11,665 bases of DNA, taken from Psychrobacter sp. UBA6766 (lineage in GTDB: Bacteria > Pseudomonadota > Gammaproteobacteria > Pseudomonadales > Moraxellaceae). Location of the stretch: assembly GCF_002453355.1 (NCBI RefSeq), contig NZ_DKGQ01000007.1, forward strand, positions 1 through 11,665, in the 5' to 3' direction. How positions within the stretch are numbered: the stretch's first letter is position 1; every line of letters begins with the position of its first letter. Below the pieces are notes generated by a model that searched no databases, was not told the origin of the DNA, and saw nothing but the letters and a program-made list of their open reading frames with translations. This document shows, in pieces, positions 6,293 to 11,665 of the stretch. A program made the position numbers and the translations under genes.

Positions 6293-6442
6293 CAGACACT
6301 TTTAAGTAAGTTAAAGTATTGCTTGCTATATAGACGAGACTTTATAGAATCGATATTATCCCTTAGTTTTTTGTATATTAGGCGTTTCACTCATAATAGG
6401 TAGCCCGCTCTTTTTACTCACTTCCTTATTAAAGGTAATTCA

Positions 6443-6538
6443 ATGATCAAGACTTCACCTCGTTATGCTCATAGCGCGCGTTTTTTTTACTGTCATTTTG
6501 ACGACCTCTGCCGCCTTATTCTTAAGTGGTTGTCATAA
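6443..6538 (+). other. Overlapping 31-codon reading frame with the good ribosome site at the lipoprotein start
   Basis: ATG at 6443 has a strong Shine-Dalgarno (AAAGG, 6431-6435, seven bases upstream). It opens a frame that begins MIKTSPRYAHSARFF and then reads out of frame to a stop at 6536-6538. It meets the lipoprotein frame at a run of eight T (6481-6488). With seven T it would run directly into the lipoprotein signal sequence. It is either the true start with a frame problem (indel, sequencing error, slippage) or a short leader peptide. Confidence 0.45.
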
Positions 6539-6965
6539 TCTGTCGTCAAATAACGATAACCAAACTGCACAGCAACCAGTAGCAGTCGCCACGCCAGCCA
6601 TACAAGCAATCGTTGGCGATTATGCGTCAGAAGGTTATGCTAAGCGTGCGCAAGGTGATGATTGGGTTGGAGTGACGGTAAAAGCAGAGGGCGAAGAAAA
6701 GATTGCTATTAAAGTACGCGCCCGTAGCGATATAAAAAAACCGACCTGTCATTTTGACGGCCAGGCAACTTTAATGGGACAAGACAAAGCGCACGGTATT
6801 ATTTTTCAAAGTAAAGTGAATGACAGTACGGCCTTTTTTCAGTTTAAAGACAATACCTTGAGCATTGATAGCCAAAACAAATATGCGCTGAATTATTTTT
6901 GTTCGGGTGGTGGTTCACTCGTTGGCGAATATAAAAAGCTGGCAGGAAAGCTAGAGCTGAATTAA
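6465..6965 (+). CDS. Uncharacterised small lipoprotein
   Basis: This 166-residue protein is not one I recognise. As read from the ATG at 6465, residues 1-22 form a lipoprotein signal: one Arg at 5, a hydrophobic core, and lipobox LSGC with Cys23 as the lipidation site. His24 and Asn25 follow Cys23; there is no Asp at +2, so outer-membrane sorting is expected by the usual rule. A polar, Gln/Asn/Ala-rich linker runs to about residue 47. Beyond it lies a domain of about 115 residues with alternating polar and hydrophobic stretches, suggesting beta strands. Two further cysteines, Cys95 (PTCHFDG) and Cys146 (YFCSGGG), could form a disulfide. No catalytic motif is seen. The 6465 ATG lacks a ribosome site, while an out-of-frame ATG at 6443 has a good one, so the true start is doubtful. 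The gene stands alone between sbp and sat; a sulfur role is not shown. Confidence 0.75.
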   Translation: MLIARVFFTVILTTSAALFLSGCHNLSSNNDNQTAQQPVAVATPAIQAIVGDYASEGYAKRAQGDDWVGVTVKAEGEEKIAIKVRARSDIKKPTCHFDGQATLMGQDKAHGIIFQSKVNDSTAFFQFKDNTLSIDSQNKYALNYFCSGGGSLVGEYKKLAGKLELN

Positions 6966-7010
6966 AGGCTCTAGCGTTAAGAAGTTCTAAGGAAATACCA
7001 AGAAAGTTAT

Positions 7011-7045
7011 ATAAAAAGGTCAGATAATAAATCTAACCTTTTTAT
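7011..7045. terminator. Bidirectional Rho-independent terminator between the lipoprotein gene and sat
   Basis: A 15-bp stem with one mismatch (ATAAAAAGGT-C-AGAT, 7011-7025, with ATCT-A-ACCTTTTTAT, 7031-7045) encloses the loop AATAA. A- and T-rich outer arms give a U-run in both directions. It lies 45 bp after the lipoprotein stop and 32 bp after the sat stop on the other strand. Confidence 0.85.
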
Positions 7046-7077
7046 GGTTTAATGTTTAACCGTTCAATATTTAAGAC

Positions 7078-8331
7078 TTATACCGCAGATGCGCCAACCA
7101 ATTTCACCTCAGCACGGTCATCGATAGCGATTCCCGCATAATAATCGCGCAAAATCTGTAGCACTTCTGGACGGCTAAAGTTATCTGGGATTTCCTCGTC
7201 TTCTGATAGCGCTTTACGCAGCTTGGTTCCTGATACTTTGACATGCTCAGACGCTTCATGCGGGCAGGTTTTATCAGACGCCATCGCGTTACAAGCATTA
7301 CACCAAAACGTCCAGCCAATTTTTAGCGGCTGCGTGATTAAATCGTCTTTTCCGACATAATTAAAAATAGCCTGCGCATCAAAGGCGCCATAATAATCAC
7401 CAACGCCCGCGTGATCACGGCCGACAATCAGATGGCTACAGCCGTAGTTTTGGCGGAATACCGCATGTAGCAATGCCTCACGTGGTCCAGCATAACGCAT
7501 GTCGAGCGGATAACCGGCTTGAATGACGGTGTCAGCTCTAAAGTAATTATCAATCAAGGTTTTAATCGCTTGTTGGCGCACTTCTGCTGGGATATCACCG
7601 GGTTTTAGTGCGCCGAGTAGTGAATGAATCAATACGCCATCGCAAATCTCGATAGCAATCTTGGCAAGGTATTCGTGCGAGCGGTGCATGGGATTGCGCG
7701 TTTGGAAGGCGGCAACGGTTTTCCAGCCTTTGGTATCCAAAATCTCGCGCGTTTCGCTCGGGGTTTTATAAATCTCAGGATATAAAGTTGGGAACTCGCC
7801 TTCGCTCAACACCTCAACGCTACCTGCGATATTGACCTCATCTTGATTGAGTACTTGCTGCACGCCTGGGTGCTCAGGGTCTGTCGTGGTAAATACTTTT
7901 TGGCATTCATAGGCTTTATCAATGCTATAAGTTTCTTCTACCGTCAAGATACCCATAATCTCACCATCTTGCGCGACCAACGCCACTTTATCGCCTTGAT
8001 TTAAGCGGTCGGCGGTTGCTTTCGGCGCTGATAAGGTAATGGGAATCGGCCAAAACAAGCCAGCGTTGATCCCACTTTGCAAGCGCATATTATCAACCAC
8101 GCCTTGCCAATCAGATTGATTCATAAAACCTTTTAACGGCGTGAAGCCACCAATTCCAAACATAATCAAATCACCGCGCTCACGAGAGCTTAGGGTGATA
8201 GTTGGCAAGGTGCTGGCGAATTTTAACGCCTGCTTGCGTGCCTCACCTTTTAACAATAAGGGTTTTAGCTCGCTGCTACCGTGCGGCGGAACGAGTTTTG
8301 ATGGTTGTTGATTGGAGATGGTAGATGTCAT
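7078..8331 (-). CDS. sat: Sulfate adenylyltransferase (ATP sulfurylase, single-chain Sat type)
   Basis: The enzyme makes adenosine 5'-phosphosulfate (APS) and pyrophosphate from ATP and sulfate, the first cytoplasmic step of assimilation. It has 417 residues. An N-terminal PUA-like domain (to about 165) contains GGFTPLKGF (61-69). The catalytic domain carries QTRNPMHRSHEYL (210-222), which includes the active-site QxRNP and HxxH elements, and VGRDHAG (303-309). A cysteine cluster C344-x2-C347-x8-C356 has the spacing of the zinc site known in Thermus ATP sulfurylase, with His358 or His363 as possible fourth ligand. There is no C-terminal APS-kinase domain. This is the Sat family, not the heterodimeric GTPase-driven CysDN. 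The ATG has AAGG eight bases upstream. The gene is transcribed divergently from cysI-DUF934-cysH, which supplies the next steps. The family also serves sulfur oxidisers in reverse, but the neighbours here point to assimilation. Confidence 0.96.
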   Translation of the reverse strand: MTSTISNQQPSKLVPPHGSSELKPLLLKGEARKQALKFASTLPTITLSSRERGDLIMFGIGGFTPLKGFMNQSDWQGVVDNMRLQSGINAGLFWPIPITLSAPKATADRLNQGDKVALVAQDGEIMGILTVEETYSIDKAYECQKVFTTTDPEHPGVQQVLNQDEVNIAGSVEVLSEGEFPTLYPEIYKTPSETREILDTKGWKTVAAFQTRNPMHRSHEYLAKIAIEICDGVLIHSLLGALKPGDIPAEVRQQAIKTLIDNYFRADTVIQAGYPLDMRYAGPREALLHAVFRQNYGCSHLIVGRDHAGVGDYYGAFDAQAIFNYVGKDDLITQPLKIGWTFWCNACNAMASDKTCPHEASEHVKVSGTKLRKALSEDEEIPDNFSRPEVLQILRDYYAGIAIDDRAEVKLVGASAV

Positions 8332-8595
8332 TTTTAAAACCTTAATAGTGAAATAGATAGATTTTTCAGGAGAAATGATGGATTAAATTTAATAAACATA
8401 GGCTACCTAACTTTCGTTATGAAAATTTATGCTGTGTTTGGATATGGATATGTCTTAAAGGAATTTATCTTTAGAGAGTTGAGCTTATATGATGTAAAAC
8501 TGAATTGTTTACCTTGCGATTGGCAATACAAGCGATCACACGCAAATCATTTTCGTCGCGGCTTTTTAAGTTAAAAACAAAATTGAGATTACGTC
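8332..8595. promoter_or_regulatory. Divergent sat / cysI intergenic control region
   Basis: This 264-bp spacer must hold the promoters of sat (-) and cysI (+). TTGGCAATA (8520-8528) is identical to the core of the element before the proximal sbp and points the same way relative to its gene. It sits inside a small palindrome, TTGC-N5-GCAA (8514-8526). A possible cysI -10, TATGAT (8488-8493), has only a weak -35 (TTATCT). TAAAG-N8-CTTTA (8457-8474) is another small palindrome. No start site can be fixed from sequence alone. Confidence 0.4.
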
Positions 8596-10281
8596 ATGTA
8601 TCAATATAATTACGCTGACCAAACCTTGGTAGAGGAACGAGTCGCCCAGTTTCGCGACCAAACCGAGCGTTTTTTGGCAGGTGAGCTGCCAGAAGAGCAG
8701 TTTTTACCGCTGCGTTTACAAAACGGGCTGTATATCCAGCGCTATGCACCGATGCTACGTATCGCCGTGCCCTATGGCTTGCTGGCAACCTATCAATTAC
8801 GCAAATTGGCTGAGATTACCCGTAAATATGATAAAGGTTACGGCCACTTTACCACGCGTACCAATATGCAGCTGAACTGGCCAAAACTTGAAGAAGTGCC
8901 AGATATTTTGGCAGAATTGGCATCAGTGCAAATGCATTCGATCCAAACCTCGGGCAACTGTATCCGTAATACCACCACCGACCCTTATGCTGGTATTCAT
9001 AAGGAAGAGATCGCCGATCCGCGTCCTTATTGTGAGATTATTCGTCAATGGTCAACCTTTCATCCGGAGTTTGCTTTTTTACCGCGTAAATTTAAAATTG
9101 CCGTGATTGGTACGGCGACAGATCGTGCGGCGACGCAAGTCCATGATATTGGGCTACATTTAAAGAAAAATGACGCAGGCGAGCTTGGCTTTGAGGTGAT
9201 TGTCGGGGGCGGTCTTGGCCGTACGCCCGTGATCGGCAAAACCATTAATACATTCTTACCGCGCCAGCACCTGCTCAGCTATTTAGATGCGATTTTGCGT
9301 GTCTATAACCTGCATGGTCGCCGCGACAATAAATTCAAAGCGCGTATCAAGATATTGGTCGATAGCATGGGTGGCCCGGCGTTTGCCAAATTGGTCGATA
9401 CCGAATGGGAAGCCAATATCAAAGATGGGTCGTTGACTTTGACCGATGCCAACTTTGCTAAAGCCAGCAGCTATTTTACCGAGCCTGATTACCTAAGCTT
9501 TGATGCACTACAGGTACAGTCGGACTTGCAGCAGCAACTAGAGGCTGATAAAGACTTTGCCAATTGGTATCAGCAAAATACTGTGGCGCATAAAATCGCA
9601 GGCTATCGCGCGGTGGTTATTTCATTAAAAGCGGGCTTGGTCGATGGTAAATATGTGCCCTCAGGTGATATTAGCGCCACGCAGATGGACGCCCTCGCCG
9701 ACCTCGCTGACGAACATAGCTTTGGCGAGCTACGTGGTACTTATCAGCAAAATCTGGTCTTTGCCGATGTACAAACCAACCGTTTGTACGAGTTATGGCA
9801 GCAGCTGGCTGCACTACATTTGGCCCGTCCAAATATCAACACCCTAACCGATATGATCGTCTGCCCGGGCTGGGATTTTTGTTCGCTGGCCAATGCGACG
9901 ACCCACAATATCGCCGAGCAAATCGAAAAGCAGTTTGATGATCTCGACTACCTTTATGACTTAGGTGAGATTCGCCTCAATATGTCTGGCTGTATGAATG
10001 CCTGCGCCCATCACCATACCGGCGATATCGGTATCCTTGGGGTCGATAAAAAAGGTGAATACTGGTATCAAATCAGCCTTGGCGGTAACTCTAGCAACGA
10101 CGCCAAACTCGGTAAGATATTAGGCAAAGCTGTGCCGACCGATGCCGTAGCAACGACGATACAAAAGATAATCGACGTTTACTTAGAGCAGCGCGTCAGT
10201 AATGACAATGACGTCGAAGGCTTTGGTGACTTAGTTGATCGTATTGGTATTGCCCCTTTTAAGGAGAAGGTCTATGGCTAA
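8596..10281 (+). CDS. cysI: Sulfite reductase hemoprotein (siroheme / [4Fe-4S]) CysI
   Basis: This enzyme carries out the six-electron reduction of sulfite to sulfide in the cytoplasm. At 561 residues it has the two-fold repeated nitrite/sulfite reductase layout: ferredoxin-like half-domains near 35-100 and 340-415, each followed by a catalytic-type domain. The first contains FTTRTNMQLNW (85-95) and TSGNCIRN (118-125). The [4Fe-4S]-siroheme cysteines are C423-x5-C429 (CPGWDFC) and C466-x3-C470 (CMNAC, followed by AHHH). Basic residues expected around the substrate are present (Arg and Lys in the 80-125 and 240-255 regions), though I could not align them residue by residue. Nitrite reductase is the main alternative; the sat, DUF934 and cysH neighbours make sulfite the likely substrate. 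The ATG has GAG eight bases upstream. The stop overlaps the next start by 8 bp. No cysJ flavoprotein lies beside it, so the electron donor is ferredoxin or a reductase encoded elsewhere. Confidence 0.95.
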   Translation: MYQYNYADQTLVEERVAQFRDQTERFLAGELPEEQFLPLRLQNGLYIQRYAPMLRIAVPYGLLATYQLRKLAEITRKYDKGYGHFTTRTNMQLNWPKLEEVPDILAELASVQMHSIQTSGNCIRNTTTDPYAGIHKEEIADPRPYCEIIRQWSTFHPEFAFLPRKFKIAVIGTATDRAATQVHDIGLHLKKNDAGELGFEVIVGGGLGRTPVIGKTINTFLPRQHLLSYLDAILRVYNLHGRRDNKFKARIKILVDSMGGPAFAKLVDTEWEANIKDGSLTLTDANFAKASSYFTEPDYLSFDALQVQSDLQQQLEADKDFANWYQQNTVAHKIAGYRAVVISLKAGLVDGKYVPSGDISATQMDALADLADEHSFGELRGTYQQNLVFADVQTNRLYELWQQLAALHLARPNINTLTDMIVCPGWDFCSLANATTHNIAEQIEKQFDDLDYLYDLGEIRLNMSGCMNACAHHHTGDIGILGVDKKGEYWYQISLGGNSSNDAKLGKILGKAVPTDAVATTIQKIIDVYLEQRVSNDNDVEGFGDLVDRIGIAPFKEKVYG

Positions 10282-10870
10282 TCATCATGTGTTTACTAGC
10301 GATGGCATCGATATCAGTGAGACTGACACTTGGCTTGCGCTTAGCACTAATGAGCTACCTGACGGTATTACCCTGAGCGATATATCTTTGTTAGAGCTGC
10401 TGCAAAAACAAGAAAAACTCGAAGTCGTTTTACCGCTTGCTGATTTATTAGATGCTACAGGCAATATTGCAGGCGGACTATTACAACAAGTCCGTGAATT
10501 GTTAGCCGAGCATATTAGCCGTACAGGTGTCTGGGTGACGTCAGATAGCGATACCGAAGTGCTGACGCGTATTCCAGAGTTTTTATTACAGCAGGATTTG
10601 ATTGTAATTCACGTTCCCGCTTTCACTGACGGACGCGGTTTTAGTTACGCCCAAACCTTACGCCAAATGGGCTATCAAGGTGAGATTCGAATGGCTGGCA
10701 AGTTTGGCCGCGATCAAATCGCCTATCTGCTACGCGCAGGCGCAGACAGTTTTGTGATAAGCGCGCATGACCTGCAGTCTATCTCTGATATCAGCCAAGC
10801 ATTTAATGCGCTTGCCAGTAGTTATGACGGTCGTAACGCCGCCGACTTACCGATGTTTGCTGGTGCTTAA
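10274..10870 (+). CDS. DUF934 family protein, sulfite-reductase-associated
   Basis: This 198-residue protein matches the DUF934 family (PF06073, COG3749), which is regularly encoded directly after cysI in proteobacteria and sometimes labelled an oxidoreductase. The signature is in the C-terminal half: FTDGRGFSYAQTLR (117-130), MGYQGEIRMAG (132-142), then DQ (147-148) and LLRAGADSF. The protein has no cysteine at all, so it cannot hold an Fe-S cluster or use thiol chemistry alone; no nucleotide-binding motif is evident. I chose the ATG at 10274 because AAGGAG lies seven bases upstream and the start overlaps the cysI stop (ATGGCTAA). An ATG at 10235 would add 13 residues and has no such site. 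The overlap implies translational coupling and matched amounts with CysI, which suits an accessory or electron-transfer partner. The biochemical role remains unknown. Confidence 0.9.
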   Translation: MANHHVFTSDGIDISETDTWLALSTNELPDGITLSDISLLELLQKQEKLEVVLPLADLLDATGNIAGGLLQQVRELLAEHISRTGVWVTSDSDTEVLTRIPEFLLQQDLIVIHVPAFTDGRGFSYAQTLRQMGYQGEIRMAGKFGRDQIAYLLRAGADSFVISAHDLQSISDISQAFNALASSYDGRNAADLPMFAGA

Positions 10871-10936
10871 TATTCATATTCACCACCATACTTATTATCA
10901 ATCATTTTTATATTTTTCACCCTTAAGGAATCCATC

Positions 10937-11575
10937 ATGAGCCAATTACACCCGAATTTAGATATCGATCAAGCTAATAAAGACTTGCAAGGTAAGTCAC
11001 CTGAGCAGATTGTAGAATGGGCGCTTAGCCAAGCAAAAAACCCTATTATCACTACCAACTTCCGTCCTTATGAGTCCGCGATTTTGCATTTGGTTGCTAA
11101 ACAGTGTCCTGATATCACGGTATTGTGGGTAGATTCGGGTTATAACACCGATGCCACCTATCAATTTGCTAATAAAGTCATTCGAGATTTGAACTTAAAC
11201 GTCATCACTTATATTCCTAAGCAAACGGCTGCCTATCGTGACGCAACCATGAACGGTATCCCAGGGATTGATAATCCGCAGCATGATGAATTCACTGATC
11301 AAGTAAAACTTGAGCCATTTCGCCGTGCGCTAGATGAACTAAAACCTGATGTCTGGTTTAACGCCATTCGTAAAGACCAAACTGAATTCCGCCAAGGTCT
11401 TGATGTTTTAAGCTTATCAAAAGATGGCGTGTTAAAAGTTGCACCATTATTTGAAAAAACAGACGCGGATTTAGACGTGTATCTTGAAGAGCATGATTTG
11501 CCTAACGAGTTTGATTACTTTGATCCAACCAAAGTTGAAGAAAGCCGTGAATGTGGTTTGCATACGCAGCTATAA
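10937..11575 (+). CDS. cysH: Phosphoadenosine/adenosine phosphosulfate reductase CysH, Fe-S-free form
   Basis: The enzyme reduces activated sulfate (PAPS or APS) to sulfite using thioredoxin or glutaredoxin. At 212 residues it has the adenine-nucleotide alpha-hydrolase-like fold: core segment TVLWVDSGY (61-69), LEPFRRALDELKPDVW (starting near 125), and the C-terminal ECGLH with catalytic Cys206. Only two cysteines exist, Cys57 and Cys206. The CC pair and second Cys pair that bind the [4Fe-4S] cluster in APS reductases (Pseudomonas type) are absent: where CCRIRKVEPL would be, the sequence reads TDQVKLEPF. By the usual rule this predicts PAPS as substrate. The phosphate loop is also unusual: TTNFRPYESAIL (39-50) instead of a serine/glycine-rich S-F-G loop. 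The ATG has AAGGA eight bases upstream. It is the third gene of the cysI operon, 66 bp after DUF934, and ends at a strong terminator. Confidence 0.92.
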   Translation: MSQLHPNLDIDQANKDLQGKSPEQIVEWALSQAKNPIITTNFRPYESAILHLVAKQCPDITVLWVDSGYNTDATYQFANKVIRDLNLNVITYIPKQTAAYRDATMNGIPGIDNPQHDEFTDQVKLEPFRRALDELKPDVWFNAIRKDQTEFRQGLDVLSLSKDGVLKVAPLFEKTDADLDVYLEEHDLPNEFDYFDPTKVEESRECGLHTQL

Positions 11576-11610
11576 TATTGCTGGCTTAATAAACCACTAC
11601 TTTTGAACGT

Positions 11611-11643
11611 AAAAAGCCCTTTTATTATGTAAAAGGGCTTTTT
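11611..11643 (+). terminator. Rho-independent terminator after cysH
   Basis: A perfect 13-bp stem (AAAAAGCCCTTTT, 11611-11623, with AAAAGGGCTTTTT, 11631-11643), plus one further A-T pair inside, encloses a 5-nt loop and ends in a T-run. It lies 35 bp after the cysH stop. The A-tract on the left arm would let it act in the opposite direction as well. Confidence 0.92.
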
Positions 11644-11665
11644 ATATTTAGATAACTTATAACTT

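Larger units (their letters stand above)
6041..6442. other. Intergenic control region between distal sbp (-) and the lipoprotein gene (+)
   Basis: About 400 bp without a gene. It holds the minus-strand sbp promoter (6244-6292) and its roughly 195-nt leader with a hairpin (6100-6134). On the plus strand TGC-TATATA at 6324-6332 resembles an extended -10 and could start the lipoprotein gene, with a leader of about 100 nt, but no good -35 is visible. No tRNA, small ORF with a ribosome site, or mobile-element end was found. Confidence 0.5.

Noticed and set aside
6050..6360. Scattered CGATAAT-like repeats in the sbp-lipoprotein spacer
   Set aside because: The copies are short and unevenly spaced, with no pattern beyond what AT-rich sequence gives.
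10235..10273. Earlier ATG for the DUF934 gene
   Set aside because: It lies deep inside cysI without a ribosome site; the ATG at 10274 has AAGGAG at seven bases.

Overview
The window looks like a chromosomal segment of a Moraxellaceae gammaproteobacterium, most likely Psychrobacter. This is inferred from protein character, moderate GC with AT-rich spacers, and the gene set; I could not run a search. Almost every gene belongs to assimilatory sulfate reduction: uptake, activation, reduction to sulfite and reduction to sulfide.

Layout. At the left edge a small ArsR-family regulator (201-524, +) ends at a strong bidirectional terminator, which it shares with the convergent transport cluster. That cluster lies on the minus strand and reads in the order sbp (4889-6040), a second sbp (3537-4640), cysT, cysW, cysA. 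It encodes two paralogous periplasmic-side lipoprotein binding proteins, two permeases and an ATPase, together a sulfate/thiosulfate ABC importer. Each sbp gene has its own promoter region. The two regions share a 25-bp element at identical spacing from a -10 box, probably the site of a common activator such as CysB. Hairpins between the proximal sbp and cysT, and one in the leader of the distal sbp, look like attenuation points. An uncharacterised lipoprotein gene (6465-6965, +) follows, with a start-region oddity at a T8 tract. It converges on sat (7078-8331, -) through a second bidirectional terminator. sat diverges from cysI - DUF934 - cysH (8596-11575, +), which closes with a strong terminator.

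How the genes work together. Sbp-CysTWA imports sulfate or thiosulfate. Sat converts sulfate and ATP to APS. CysH reduces the activated sulfate to sulfite. CysI, with its DUF934 partner, reduces sulfite to sulfide for cysteine synthesis. APS kinase (cysC), a flavoprotein reductase (cysJ), siroheme synthase (cysG) and cysB are not in the window. The absence of cysC matters because this CysH lacks the Fe-S cysteines typical of APS-using enzymes.

No mobile element, CRISPR array, tRNA or rRNA was seen. The most interesting points are: the divergent ligand-pocket residues of the two Sbp paralogues; their shared promoter architecture; the CysH/Sat pairing; the ArsR protein that lacks most of its metal site; the ATPase with no C-terminal regulatory domain; and the T8 frame conflict at the lipoprotein start.
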